DNA of 64,000 nt from Sphingomonas ginsengisoli An et al. 2013 (GTDB lineage: Bacteria > Pseudomonadota > Alphaproteobacteria > Sphingomonadales > Sphingomonadaceae), in the NCBI RefSeq assembly GCF_009363895.1, contig NZ_CP045434.1:1054001-1118000 (forward strand). The letters run 5' to 3'. Of this stretch, positions 34,327 to 43,390 are shown piece after piece (positions within the stretch are counted from its first letter, which is position 1; the number at the start of each line of letters is the position of its first letter). The notes under the pieces are model-generated. The model had not been told where the DNA came from. It was given only the letters and a program-made list of their open reading frames with translations, and made no database searches. The translations under genes were made by a program, and so were the position numbers.

Positions 34327-34773
34327 ATGCCGCGCATGAACCGCACGCCCCTCCTCCTGGCGCTCGCCGCCACCCTCGCCGCGACCCCGGCGTCCGCCGC
34401 GCCGACCGGCGTCACGGTCAGCGGCTGGGCCCGCCCCACCGTCGCCGGGCAGAGCAGCGGCGCCGCCTACCTCGTCATCCGCAACTACGGCCCCGGCGCC
34501 GACCGGCTCGTCGCCGTCGCCAGCCCCGCCGCGAGCATGGCCGGCGTCCACCGCTCGCAATTGACCGGCGGCGTCTCGCGGATGCGTCCCGCCGGCCCGA
34601 TCGAGATCGCGCCCGGCAAGATGCTGACCATGGCGCCCAACGGCTATCACGTCATGCTGATGGGCCTGAAAGCCCCGCTCAAGCCCGGCGCGAAGCTCCC
34701 GCTGACCGTCACCTTCGCCAAGGCCGGCCGCCGCACCCTTCAGCTTCCGATCCAGATGAGCGCGCCCCAGTGA
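34327..34773 (+). CDS. PCu(A)C-family periplasmic copper chaperone
   Basis: 148 residues with a signal peptide ending ATPASA. The copper ligands match the family: the SMAGVHRSQ segment, M in GVSRMRPAG and the later GYHVMLMGL. PCu(A)C proteins hand Cu(I) to SCO and the CuA centre of cytochrome oxidase. The downstream SCO gene starts inside its stop codon (GTGA), so the two are one operon. An ATG three codons on, at 34336, is an equally good start. Confidence 0.92.
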   Translation: MPRMNRTPLLLALAATLAATPASAAPTGVTVSGWARPTVAGQSSGAAYLVIRNYGPGADRLVAVASPAASMAGVHRSQLTGGVSRMRPAGPIEIAPGKMLTMAPNGYHVMLMGLKAPLKPGAKLPLTVTFAKAGRRTLQLPIQMSAPQ

Positions 34774-35435
34774 TCGATCCGACGACCGAGCCCACCGACC
34801 CCGTCCCCGCGCCGGCGGCGACCTCCAGCCTCCATCGCCTCCGCCTGATTATCTGGGCGGTCGTCCTCGTCGTCCTCGCCGTATTCGCCTTCTTCTGGCT
34901 CCGGCCGGCGACCTCGGGCGAGGTGACCCAGCGCCCCGCCCAGGGCGCCTTCACGCTGGGCGGCCCCTTCACCCTGACCGGCGCCGACGGCAAGTCCTTC
35001 TCCTCGGCCAAGCTTGCCGGCCAGCCCTATGTGATGTTCTTCGGCTTCACCCACTGCCCCGACGTCTGCCCCAACACGCTCGCCCGGCTGGTCCGCCTGC
35101 GTACCCAGCTCGGCAAGGGCGAGACCCCGTTCCAGATCGTCTTCGTCAGCGTCGATCCCGAGCGCGACACGCCCGAGGCGGTCGGCAGCTACGCCAAGCT
35201 GTTCAACAGCCCGATCATCGGCCTCACCGGCACCCGCGCCCAGGTCGACCAGGTCGCCAAGCAGCACGCGGTCTATGAAGCCAAGGTGGCCGATTCGAGC
35301 GCCCCCGACGGCTATACGATGGACCATAGCGCCGCCGCGCTGCTGTTCGGCCGCGACGGCAAGTTCGTCGCCACCATCGCCCAGGAAGAGGGCGACGACA
35401 CTGCTCTCGCCAAGCTGAAGCGGATTACGAGCTAG
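34770..35435 (+). CDS. SCO1/SenC-family copper protein
   Basis: 221 residues. One membrane helix near residue 30 (LIIWAVVLVVLAVFAFFWL) anchors a periplasmic thioredoxin-like domain with the copper-binding CPDVCPNTLARL motif and the distal His in YTMDHSAAAL. It delivers copper for assembly of the oxidase CuA site. GTG start. Its end overlaps the convergent hydrolase gene by 4 bases. Confidence 0.94.
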   Translation: MIDPTTEPTDPVPAPAATSSLHRLRLIIWAVVLVVLAVFAFFWLRPATSGEVTQRPAQGAFTLGGPFTLTGADGKSFSSAKLAGQPYVMFFGFTHCPDVCPNTLARLVRLRTQLGKGETPFQIVFVSVDPERDTPEAVGSYAKLFNSPIIGLTGTRAQVDQVAKQHAVYEAKVADSSAPDGYTMDHSAAALLFGRDGKFVATIAQEEGDDTALAKLKRITS

Positions 35436-36307
35436 CGCGCGACCCGCGCCAGCAGCCGCTCGAGCACCGCGATCGATTCGGGCTCGTCGAAGCTCGGCGC
35501 GTGGCCGACCCGCGGCACCGTCACCAGCTCGGCGCTCGGTCCCAGCACCTCGACCATCCTCGAGGCGGTCGCAGCGGAGAAGAGGTCGCTGACCTCGCCC
35601 CGCAGGATCGCCACCGGCTTGCCCTTGAGGCCGTCGAGCAGCGGCCACAGGTCGGGCTGCGGGGCGTCGTTGGCGGCCGCGAACGGCTGCGCAATCGCCA
35701 TGTCATAGTCGAGGCCGACCTCGCCGTTCTCCTCGCGGCAGCAACGGCGGGCGAACTGCTCCCACTGCGCCGGCGTCCAGTCGGGATAGACGTCGCCCAT
35801 CCGCTCGGCGAAGGCCGCGCCGGCGGCGGCGAAGCTCGGCCAGCCGGTCGCCTTGCCGACATAGCTGCGGATACGCGCGATCCCCTCCGGGTCGACGTCG
35901 GGGCCGATGTCGTTGATCAGCGCGCCGGCGATCCGTTCTTCCTCCATCGCCGCGATTAGCATGGTGGTGAGCCCGCCAAGCGAGGTGCCGATAAACACCG
36001 CATCGGCGATGCCGAGTTGGTCGAGCAGCTTGAGCACGTCCTTGGCATAGGTCGGCGGCACGTAGCGCTCGGGCTGCGGGTCGGCATCGCTCATCCCGCG
36101 CCCGCGGAAATCGAGCGCCAGCACCCGCCATTCCCCCGAGAAGCGATCGGCGACCGGCTCGAAATCGCGCGCGTTGCGGGTCAGCCCGGGTAGGCAGATG
36201 ATCGGCGGCTGCTCGGGCTCGCCCCCGGCATAATCGCGGTAATGGACCCGCACGCCGTCCGCGCTGTTGTAGTAGCGGTCCTCGAAAGCGGCCACATTGC
36301 CTCCCAT
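35432..36307 (-). CDS. Alpha/beta-fold hydrolase
   Basis: 291 residues from the ATG at 36307, 27 bp from the divergent selO start. The oxyanion region is ICLPGLTRNARDFEPVAD; the nucleophile Ser is in FIGTSLGGLTT, the likely acid in the LRGEVSDLFS region and the His in VGHAPSFDEPE. The set fits a haloalkane-dehalogenase/epoxide-hydrolase type esterase or lipase, but the substrate is not predictable. Confidence 0.87.
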   Translation of the reverse strand: MGGNVAAFEDRYYNSADGVRVHYRDYAGGEPEQPPIICLPGLTRNARDFEPVADRFSGEWRVLALDFRGRGMSDADPQPERYVPPTYAKDVLKLLDQLGIADAVFIGTSLGGLTTMLIAAMEEERIAGALINDIGPDVDPEGIARIRSYVGKATGWPSFAAAGAAFAERMGDVYPDWTPAQWEQFARRCCREENGEVGLDYDMAIAQPFAAANDAPQPDLWPLLDGLKGKPVAILRGEVSDLFSAATASRMVEVLGPSAELVTVPRVGHAPSFDEPESIAVLERLLARVAR

Positions 36308-36334
36308 GATTCCTCCGCCCCCTATCCGGACCAT

Positions 36335-37681
36335 ATGACCCGAACGCAAGCCTATCGGCCCGACCCCCGCATCCTCGAGCTGGGATCCGACTTCTACGAT
36401 CCGGTCACCCCCGCGCGCTTCCCGGCGGCGACCGAGCGCTTCGTCAACCGCCGCGCCGCCGCCGAGGTCGGGCTGGAGGACGTCGACTGGGCGCGCCATT
36501 TCCACCGTTTCGAGCCGCTGCCCGACAATCTCCCCGAGCCGCTCGCGCTACGCTACCACGGCCACCAGTTCCGCCATTACAACCCCGACCTCGGCGACGG
36601 CCGCGGCTTCCTCTTCGCCCAGCTCCGCGACGACCGGAACCGCCTGCTCGACCTCGCCACCAAGGGCAGCGGGCAGACCCCCTGGAGCCGCACCGCCGAC
36701 GGCCGGCTGACCCTCAAGGGCGCGGTCCGTGAAATCCTCGCGACCGAGATGCTCGAAGCGCTCGGCGTCCGAACCAGCCGCAGCTTCGCCATGTTCGAGA
36801 CCGGCGAGGACCTCGTTCGCAACGACGAGCCCTCGCCCACGCGCTCGGCGGTGCTCACCCGCCTCAGCCACTCGCACATCCGCATCGGCACCTTCCAGCG
36901 GCTCGCTTACTTCGAAGACACCGCCAACCTCGCCAAGCTGACCCGCTACTGCCTCGAACATCTCTTCGACGACGATCCCGACGCCGGTCCGGTGCGCCTG
37001 CTCGACCGCGTCGCCCAGGCCACCGCCGAATTGGCCGCGAGCTATCTCGCCGCCGGCTTCGTCCACGGCGTCCTCAACACCGACAACATCAACGTCACCG
37101 GCGAGAGCTTCGACTACGGCCCGTGGCGCTTCGCGCCGACCTGGGACCCGCAGTTCACTGCGGCCTACTTCGACCACGCCGGCCTCTACGCCTTCGGCCG
37201 CCAGCCCGAGGCGATCCAGTGGAACCTCGCCCAGCTCGCCGGCTGCCTCGCCCTCATCGCCGACGCCCCGCCGCTGTCCGACCTGCTCCAGGGCTGGGGC
37301 GAGCGCTTTCACCAGGCCCTGGTCGCCGCGATCCTCAAGCGCTTGGGGCTCGCCCCCACCGACCCCGACCAGGACCGCGCCCTCGTCCGCCAAGTCATCG
37401 CCGAGCTCGGCCGCCAGCAAATCGGAATCGACCGCTTCTTTTTCGACGCCCGCGCCGGCCGCCTCGCCGCCCTCGCCGACCCCGACCTCCGCCGCCAGTT
37501 GGAAACCCGGGTCCGCCCGGTCACTCATCCCTATTGGCAGGACGACCAACCCTGTTCGCTATTGATCGACGAGGTCGAGGCGATCTGGGCGCCGATCGCG
37601 GAGGCCGACGATTGGTTGGCATTTGGCGGAAAGCTTTCCGCCATTTGGCGGATGGGAGCCGCTTTTCGGGCCGATGCTTGA
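36335..37681 (+). CDS. selO: SelO-family protein adenylyltransferase (YdiU)
   Basis: 448 residues, a little shorter than E. coli SelO (478). Typical features are YHGHQFRHYNPDLGDGR, the glycine-rich KGSGQTPWSRTADG and the pseudokinase catalytic region HGVLNTDNINVTGESFDYG, where DYG replaces kinase DFG. SelO transfers AMP to protein Ser, Thr or Tyr and responds to redox stress in E. coli. The C-terminal selenocysteine/cysteine region of other SelO proteins is not present here, as in most bacterial short forms. Only 27 bp separate it from the divergent hydrolase, so promoters must reach into the neighbouring coding sequences. Confidence 0.93.
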   Translation: MTRTQAYRPDPRILELGSDFYDPVTPARFPAATERFVNRRAAAEVGLEDVDWARHFHRFEPLPDNLPEPLALRYHGHQFRHYNPDLGDGRGFLFAQLRDDRNRLLDLATKGSGQTPWSRTADGRLTLKGAVREILATEMLEALGVRTSRSFAMFETGEDLVRNDEPSPTRSAVLTRLSHSHIRIGTFQRLAYFEDTANLAKLTRYCLEHLFDDDPDAGPVRLLDRVAQATAELAASYLAAGFVHGVLNTDNINVTGESFDYGPWRFAPTWDPQFTAAYFDHAGLYAFGRQPEAIQWNLAQLAGCLALIADAPPLSDLLQGWGERFHQALVAAILKRLGLAPTDPDQDRALVRQVIAELGRQQIGIDRFFFDARAGRLAALADPDLRRQLETRVRPVTHPYWQDDQPCSLLIDEVEAIWAPIAEADDWLAFGGKLSAIWRMGAAFRADA

Positions 37682-37714
37682 CCGTGCGCCAGCCATGCTC
37701 GACACGGGCGGCGC

Positions 37715-39139
37715 ATGACTGACCTGCTGATTTCGCACGAACCGGCGACCGGCGCCGAACTCTGGTCCGGCCCCCTCGGCGACCCCGCGCAAGAGGTGGC
37801 CATCGCCCGCGAGGCCTGGCCCGAATGGGCCGCCAAATCAGTCGGTTACCGTAGCGAAACCCTCCGCCGCTTCGCCAATGTGGTCAGGACCAACGCCGAC
37901 GGTTTCGCCGACTTAATCGCCCGCGAGACCGGCAAGCCCCTGTGGGAAGCCGCGACCGAGGTGCAATCGGTCGTCAACAAGGTCGACATCTCGATCACCG
38001 CCTACGCCGAGCGAACCTCCAACCGCCGCTCCGAAGGTGCGCTCGGCGCCAAGGTCGCGGTGCGCCACAAGCCCCACGGCGTGCTGGCGGTGCTCGGCCC
38101 CTACAATTTCCCGGCGCACCTCCCTAACGGCCACCTCGTGCCAGCCCTGCTCGCCGGCAATGCGGTGGTGTTCAAGCCGTCGGAAAAGACCCCCGCGGTG
38201 GGCGCCCGGCTGATCGACTTTTTCCACGAAGCGGGCGTCCCCGAAGCCGTCGCGCGGCTGGTGATCGGCGGGCCCGAGCAGGGCCGCGCGCTCGCCGCCG
38301 AGGAGGGGATCGACGGCCTCCTGTTCACCGGCTCGGCCCGCGCCGGCCAGGCGCTCCACCGCCAGTTCGCCGACACGCCGCACAAGATCCTCGCGCTCGA
38401 GCTCGGCGGCAACAATCCGCTGGTGGTGTGGAACGCCAAGGACCTCGACTCCGCCGCGGCGATGGTGGTCCAGTCGGCCTTCCTCTCGGCGGGCCAGCGC
38501 TGCACCGCCGCACGGCGGCTGGTGGTCGCCGAGCAGCAGGCCGACGCCCTCCTCGCCGCGGTCCTCAAGCTGGTCGACCGGATCATCGTCGACCACCCCC
38601 ACGCCGACCCCGTCCCGTTCATGGGCCCGGTGATCGACAACCACGCCGCCGACCTCCTCCAGGAACAGTTCGTCGGATTGATGATCAAGGGCGGCAAGGT
38701 GATCCGCCGGCTCGACCGTCCCCAGGCCGACCGCCCTTTCCTTACCCCCGCGGTTATCGACGTCACCAACGTCCAGGGCCGCCCCGACGAGGAACTGTTC
38801 GGCCCGGTCCTGCAGGTCGTCCGCGTGCCCGATTTCGAGGCCGCGATCGCCGAGGCCAACAACACCCGCTTCGGCCTCGCCGCGAGCCTGATCGGCGGCT
38901 CGCCCAAGCAATTTGAGCACTTCTGGTCCGCCGTCCGCGCGGGCGTCATCAACTGGAACAAGCCGACCAACGGCGCCCCCTCGAACGCCCCGTTCGGCGG
39001 CGTCGGGCTGTCGGGCAACCACCGCCCGAGCGCCTTCTACGCAGCGGACTATTGCGCCTATCCGGTGACCAGCAGCGAGGCGGAAATCGCCCGCGCCAGC
39101 ATCGCCCAAGGCCTTCGCGACATCATCGCGGATCGCTGA
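37715..39139 (+). CDS. astD: N-succinylglutamate 5-semialdehyde dehydrogenase-type aldehyde dehydrogenase
   Basis: 474 residues, aldehyde dehydrogenase fold. The catalytic Cys lies in SAGQRCTAARRLVV, the Glu in LALELGGNNPLV and the NAD-binding motif in LLFTGSARAG. The first 50 residues and PYNFPAHLPNGHLVPALLAG match AstD, which oxidises succinylglutamate semialdehyde in arginine catabolism. None of astA, astB, astC or astE is in the window, so its role may be broader here. Confidence 0.88.
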   Translation: MTDLLISHEPATGAELWSGPLGDPAQEVAIAREAWPEWAAKSVGYRSETLRRFANVVRTNADGFADLIARETGKPLWEAATEVQSVVNKVDISITAYAERTSNRRSEGALGAKVAVRHKPHGVLAVLGPYNFPAHLPNGHLVPALLAGNAVVFKPSEKTPAVGARLIDFFHEAGVPEAVARLVIGGPEQGRALAAEEGIDGLLFTGSARAGQALHRQFADTPHKILALELGGNNPLVVWNAKDLDSAAAMVVQSAFLSAGQRCTAARRLVVAEQQADALLAAVLKLVDRIIVDHPHADPVPFMGPVIDNHAADLLQEQFVGLMIKGGKVIRRLDRPQADRPFLTPAVIDVTNVQGRPDEELFGPVLQVVRVPDFEAAIAEANNTRFGLAASLIGGSPKQFEHFWSAVRAGVINWNKPTNGAPSNAPFGGVGLSGNHRPSAFYAADYCAYPVTSSEAEIARASIAQGLRDIIADR

Positions 39140-39196
39140 TTTTCTGGGGCGGGCCGAAGCGCGTCCGCCCCGGCCCGCCTGCCCCGCCCTGGGCCT

Positions 39197-40714
39197 TTAG
39201 TCGTTCATGTCGGCCAGATGCTGGTCCTCGGGAAGGTCGCTGAACCGCGTGACGCGGCTGTCGAACTTCATCCGTACCTTACCGGTCGAGCCGTGGCGCT
39301 GCTTGGCGACGATCACCTCGGCGAGGCCCCACACCCGCTCGATACTGCGCTTCCACTCGTCATGCGCCTCGAAGATCTTGGGGTCGTCGCCGTCGACCGG
39401 GATCTTGGGCTCCTTGGCGTTGAGGTAATAATCCTCGCGGTAGACGAACCAGACCATGTCGGCGTCCTGCTCGATCGAGCCCGATTCGCGCAGGTCCGAC
39501 AGCTGCGGGCGCTTGTCCTCGCGCTGCTCCACCGCACGGCTGAGCTGCGACAGCGCGAGCACGGGCACGTCCAGTTCCTTGGCGAGTTGCTTCAAGCCCC
39601 GGCTGATTTCGGAGATTTCCTGGACGCGATTGTCGTTGCCGCCGCGCCCGGTGCCCGACAGCAACTGGAGATAGTCGACGACCACGAAGCCGATGCCCTT
39701 CTGGCGCTTAAGCCGGCGGGCACGGGCGCGCAGCGCGGCGATGGTAAGGCCGGGGGTGTCGTCGATGTAGAGCGGCAGCGATTGGAGTTCGGCGGCGGCG
39801 CGGGCGAGCTTGTGGAACTCGGCCGTGCTGATCTTGCCCATGCGGAGGTTTTCGGAGCTGATCCCCGACTGCTCGGCAAGCACGCGGGTGGCGAGCTGGT
39901 CCGCGCTCATTTCGAGGCTGAAGAAGGCGGTCGGCGCCCCCACCGACTTGGCCGGCTCGATCCCGTCTTCCTGGTCGCGCAGCCAGCGCTGCGCCGCGGC
40001 GAAGGCGATGTTGGTCGCGAGCGAGGTCTTCCCCATGCCCGGACGCCCGGCGAGGATCATCAGATCGCTCGGGTGCATGCCGCCGATCTTGGCGTTGAGG
40101 CTCTCGAGTCCGGTGGTGATGCCCGACAGGTGGCCACCCGACTGGAGCGCCTTTTCGACCGTCCGCAGCGCGACGGTGGAAGCCTCGGCGAACGCCTTGA
40201 CCTTGCCCTCGCCGCCGCCCTGCTCGGCGACCTTGTAGAGCTCGGTCTCGGCGCGCTCGATCTGGTCGAGCGGCACCACGTCCTCGCTGGTGTCGAGCGC
40301 CACCTCGACCATCTCGCGGCCGACCGAGATCAGGCTGCGGAGCAGGGCGAGATCGTATATCTGCTGGGCGAAATCGCGCGCGCCGATGATCGCCGCGCCT
40401 GAGCCGGTGAGCTGGGCGAGGTAGCCGGGGCCGCCAACTTCCTTCATCGCCTCATCGGCCTCGAACAGCGGGCGCAAAGTGACCGGATTGGCGACCATGT
40501 TGCGGTCGGTCAGGCGGAGGATGCCATCATAGATGCGGCCATGCAGCGGCTCGAAGAAATGGTCGGCACGCAGCTTCAACTGCACGTCCTCGACGAGCCG
40601 GTTGTCGAGCATCATCGCGCCCAGCAGCGCGGCCTCGGCCTCGATGTTCTGGGGCAGGCTGGGCGGCTGCGGCGCGTCGGTGCCGGCGCCGGGATGTCTC
40701 AGGATTTCGGCCAT
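39197..40714 (-). CDS. dnaB: Replicative DNA helicase DnaB
   Basis: 505 residues. The N-terminal domain begins PQNIEAEAALLGAMML; the RecA-like ATPase has Walker A in AGRPGMGKTSLATN, Walker B in GFVVVDYLQLLSG and the C-terminal motif DLRESGSIEQDADMV. It unwinds DNA at the replication fork as a hexamer. No intein or inserted sequence is seen. A perfect DnaA box lies 39 bp upstream of the ATG. Confidence 0.97.
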   Translation of the reverse strand: MAEILRHPGAGTDAPQPPSLPQNIEAEAALLGAMMLDNRLVEDVQLKLRADHFFEPLHGRIYDGILRLTDRNMVANPVTLRPLFEADEAMKEVGGPGYLAQLTGSGAAIIGARDFAQQIYDLALLRSLISVGREMVEVALDTSEDVVPLDQIERAETELYKVAEQGGGEGKVKAFAEASTVALRTVEKALQSGGHLSGITTGLESLNAKIGGMHPSDLMILAGRPGMGKTSLATNIAFAAAQRWLRDQEDGIEPAKSVGAPTAFFSLEMSADQLATRVLAEQSGISSENLRMGKISTAEFHKLARAAAELQSLPLYIDDTPGLTIAALRARARRLKRQKGIGFVVVDYLQLLSGTGRGGNDNRVQEISEISRGLKQLAKELDVPVLALSQLSRAVEQREDKRPQLSDLRESGSIEQDADMVWFVYREDYYLNAKEPKIPVDGDDPKIFEAHDEWKRSIERVWGLAEVIVAKQRHGSTGKVRMKFDSRVTRFSDLPEDQHLADMND

Positions 40715-40752
40715 GCGCGGTCCTTAGGCACATGGGCCGGTTGCGGCCAAGC

Positions 40753-40761
40753 TGTGGATAA
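40753..40761. promoter_or_regulatory. DnaA box upstream of dnaB
   Basis: TGTGGATAA is the reverse complement of TTATCCACA, the strict DnaA box. It is in the 176-bp divergent gap between dnaB and dcd, 39 bp before the dnaB ATG, where DnaA could act on the dnaB promoter. No second box was found nearby. Confidence 0.55.
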
Positions 40762-40889
40762 GGGGGATTACGGGAAACTGGCGCATTTCCGCCACAGCCG
40801 ACGCGACCAACGGTTGGGCGCGCCGAGCCGCGTCCGCTCAGCAACCGCCGGGGTGACGGGGAGAGTTTCGCTCGCTAACCCATGCCCTC

Positions 40890-41444
40890 ATGAGCATCCT
40901 CCCCGACCATTGGATCCGCCGCCAGGCCCAGGACCACGGCATGATCGAGCCGTTCGTCGAGGCGCAGCGGCGTGACGGCTGCATCAGCTATGGGCTGTCG
41001 AGCTATGGCTATGACGCGCGGGTGGCCGACGAGTTCAAGATCTTCACCAACGTCGACAATGCGCTGGTCGACCCCAAGGACTTCGCGGGCAACAGCTTCG
41101 TCGACCGCCAGACCAAGGTCTGCATCATCCCGCCCAACAGCTTCGCGCTGGCGCGGACGGTGGAATATTTCCGGGTGCCCAAGGACGTGCTGGTGATCTG
41201 CCTCGGCAAATCGACCTATGCGCGGTGCGGGATCATCGTGAACGTGACCCCGCTTGAGCCCGGCTGGGAGGGGCATGTGACGCTGGAGTTCAGCAACACC
41301 ACCCCGCTCCCGGCCAAAATCTACGCCGACGAGGGCGCCTGCCAGTTCCTGTTCCTCAAGGGCGACAGCCCGTGCGAGGTGACCTACGCCGACCGCGCCG
41401 GCAAATATATGGGCCAGCGCGGGGTGACGTTGCCGCGTCTTTGA
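40890..41444 (+). CDS. dcd: dCTP deaminase
   Basis: 184 residues, the family's size. It turns dCTP into dUTP for thymidylate synthesis. Recognisable segments are [40 protein letters not shown] with the catalytic Glu region, [20 protein letters not shown] and the C-terminal [15 protein letters not shown]. Divergent from dnaB. Confidence 0.97.
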   Translation: MSILPDHWIRRQAQDHGMIEPFVEAQRRDGCISYGLSSYGYDARVADEFKIFTNVDNALVDPKDFAGNSFVDRQTKVCIIPPNSFALARTVEYFRVPKDVLVICLGKSTYARCGIIVNVTPLEPGWEGHVTLEFSNTTPLPAKIYADEGACQFLFLKGDSPCEVTYADRAGKYMGQRGVTLPRL

Positions 41445-41458
41445 CCTCTCGGGAGTTC

Positions 41459-42112
41459 ATGGCAGTGAAGGCTTACTTTCTCCTGCTTTGCTTCGTGCTC
41501 GCGGGCTGCGGACCGAGAATCGATCGGACGGAGGATCGCGTCGTCAAGAACAGCGGTCAGCCGGACGTGCCGCCTTTAATCCTCGGGGACGTGGAACGTG
41601 TGGGCGGGACGGCATTCGTCACGATGTCCGTGATGCCGAAGAGAGATAGCGGAAATTCCTACGGCTCCATAACGTTCGGTTCTCGCGATGCGGGCACTGA
41701 GCGCAACCGGCTCATCCTCAACACGGCAACCGGTGAAAGCCGCAAGGTGCTGCCCGACGAGCACTTCGAAGTGCGTCAGTGGATCGTCCTCGGCGACGCT
41801 CCCTCGCAAGACAATGTCTACGACGTTTCGTCCGATCAAGCCAAAGGTCAAACGCCGGCCGACAGCTACGCGATGGTCGTGAGGCGCCCATCCAGTGAGA
41901 AAGAGCGACCGCCGACGTATGACGTCCTGCTGGGACATTTCTCGACCGGCCGCCAACAATGGGTCGCGACGAAGCTCAACGATGTCCAGAGCATATGGCT
42001 GACGAAAGAGGGCCGGATAGCGTTCATCGGCGCCCAGGGCGGCAAGCCCATCTACCGATTGTATGCGCCGGACGATTTCCGTCAGCTCCTTGAACGGCCA
42101 CTCGCTTTCTAA
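41459..42112 (+). CDS. Hypothetical lipoprotein
   Basis: 217 residues from the ATG at 41459 with GGGAG just upstream. Signal YFLLLCFVLAGCGPR ends in a lipobox Cys. The mature part is hydrophilic and probably mostly beta (HFEVRQWIVLGD, KPIYRLYAPDDF). No domain is recognised. Base composition is visibly less GC-rich than its neighbours, hinting at later acquisition. 14 bp after dcd. Confidence 0.75.
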   Translation: MAVKAYFLLLCFVLAGCGPRIDRTEDRVVKNSGQPDVPPLILGDVERVGGTAFVTMSVMPKRDSGNSYGSITFGSRDAGTERNRLILNTATGESRKVLPDEHFEVRQWIVLGDAPSQDNVYDVSSDQAKGQTPADSYAMVVRRPSSEKERPPTYDVLLGHFSTGRQQWVATKLNDVQSIWLTKEGRIAFIGAQGGKPIYRLYAPDDFRQLLERPLAF

Positions 42113-42117
42113 TTGGC

Positions 42118-42729
42118 TCAGCCCTGGTTGCCGCTCGGGTCGGGCCGCAGCGCCGCGCGGCCGGCGTGGATCAGCTGGACCCACGCGGCGAAGGCTTCGC
42201 CGAGTGAGGTGACCAGCTTGGCCAGCCCTTCGTCAGTGATGGTGCCGTCGTCGCTGAATTTCTCGTCGGCGAGCTGGCCGACGTAGGCTTCGGGCTGCTG
42301 CATCACGGGCATGTCGAGGAAGACGCAGCACTGGCGCAACTGGTGGTTGCAGCCGAATCCGCCGAGCCCGCCCGGTGACCCGGTCACGACCGCGGTGGGC
42401 TTCTTGGCCCAGGCGCTGTGGCCATAGGGCCGCGAGCCGACATCGATCGCATTCTTGAGCGCGCCGGGGATGCCGCGATTATATTCGGGGGTGACGAACA
42501 GCACGCCGTCGCAGTCGCCCAATTCCTTGCGAAAGCGCGCCCACGGCGCCGGTGGCTCGCGGTCGAGGTCGGGGTCGTAGAGCGGCAGATCGCCGATCTC
42601 GAGGATGCGGCATTCGAGGCTGTGCGGCACCGCGCCGCAGATTGCCCGCGCGAGCTTGCGGTTGAGCGACCCTTCGCGGAGCGAGCCGACGACGATGGCG
42701 ATGCGGTGGCGGGTGGTATCCTCGGTCAT
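42118..42729 (-). CDS. NADPH-dependent FMN reductase family protein
   Basis: 203 residues with a flavodoxin-like fold. The FMN-phosphate loop is VGSLREGSLNRKLA, and the family motif PEYNRGIPGALKNAIDVGSR is exact. The loop VTGSPGGLGGFGCNHQLRQ is also typical. It reduces FMN, quinones or azo compounds with NAD(P)H in the cytoplasm. Convergent with the lipoprotein gene, 5 bp apart. Confidence 0.93.
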   Translation of the reverse strand: MTEDTTRHRIAIVVGSLREGSLNRKLARAICGAVPHSLECRILEIGDLPLYDPDLDREPPAPWARFRKELGDCDGVLFVTPEYNRGIPGALKNAIDVGSRPYGHSAWAKKPTAVVTGSPGGLGGFGCNHQLRQCCVFLDMPVMQQPEAYVGQLADEKFSDDGTITDEGLAKLVTSLGEAFAAWVQLIHAGRAALRPDPSGNQG

Positions 42730-42939
42730 GCTTGCTCCCCAAAGGCCGCGGCGCGCGGCGACATATCGGTGAAGCGGGCAACGTCAGGCGGCGGCGAAAG
42801 GCTCCGTTCGCCTATTATTTCGGCTCCGGTCAGCGTTAACTGAGGCACTCCCGCGGTAGATGAACGGACCCGACGAGGGAGGTTCATGTTGTGCGGAGCA
42901 TAACGGTCTCAACGACCGCAACCACGAAGGGAAATCATC

Positions 42940-43281
42940 ATGCGGACCATGCTCATGGCGCTCAGCGCCGCCTCGATCACTTTGCCGGCCGTGATGGCCG
43001 CGCCGGCCGAGGCCCGCCCGCACTATTACCAGGACCAGAGCTACAACCAGAATTATTACCAAGGTCGCACCTGGTATGACGACCGTGGCCAGGCGCGCTG
43101 TCGCCGGTCGAACGGCACCACCGGCCTGCTGATCGGCGCCGCCGGCGGTGCGCTGGTCGGCCGGGCGATCGACACCCACGGCCATCGCGCCACCGGCACC
43201 ATTCTCGGCGCCGCGGCGGGTGCGCTGCTCGGTCGCTCGATCGACCGCAACCGGTCGGGCAACCGCTATTATTGCCGCTAA
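42940..43281 (+). CDS. Glycine-zipper 2TM domain envelope protein
   Basis: 113 residues. A signal peptide (ALSAASITLPAVMAAPAEA) is followed by a tyrosine/asparagine-rich stretch (YYQDQSYNQNYYQGRTWY) and two glycine-zipper segments, LLIGAAGGALVGRAID and ILGAAAGALLGRSID. Such small proteins insert in or under the outer membrane; function is unknown. AAGGGA lies at a good distance before the ATG. The 210-bp gap upstream holds no gene. Confidence 0.85.
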   Translation: MRTMLMALSAASITLPAVMAAPAEARPHYYQDQSYNQNYYQGRTWYDDRGQARCRRSNGTTGLLIGAAGGALVGRAIDTHGHRATGTILGAAAGALLGRSIDRNRSGNRYYCR

Positions 43282-43294
43282 ATCGGCAGGGTGA

Positions 43295-43323
43295 GCACCG
43301 GCGTCCCCACGGGGCGCCGGTGC
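43295..43323 (+). terminator. GC-rich hairpin after the glycine-zipper gene
   Basis: GCACCGGCG-T-CCCC pairs with GGGGCGCCGGTGC: a 13-bp stem with one bulged T and a tiny loop, 14 bp past the stop codon. No strong T-run follows, so termination may be partial or rely on Rho. Confidence 0.5.
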
Positions 43324-43390
43324 AAACCGTATCGCTGTATTGACTAGCTAAGACACCTTCCGTAGGCTGGGCGCCAACAGGGAGGTGACC

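Noticed and set aside
39140-39196. GC-rich hairpin between astD and dnaB as a bidirectional terminator
   Set aside because: A 7-bp GGGGCGG/CCGCCCC stem has a long loop and no T-run in either direction; too weak in such GC-rich DNA.
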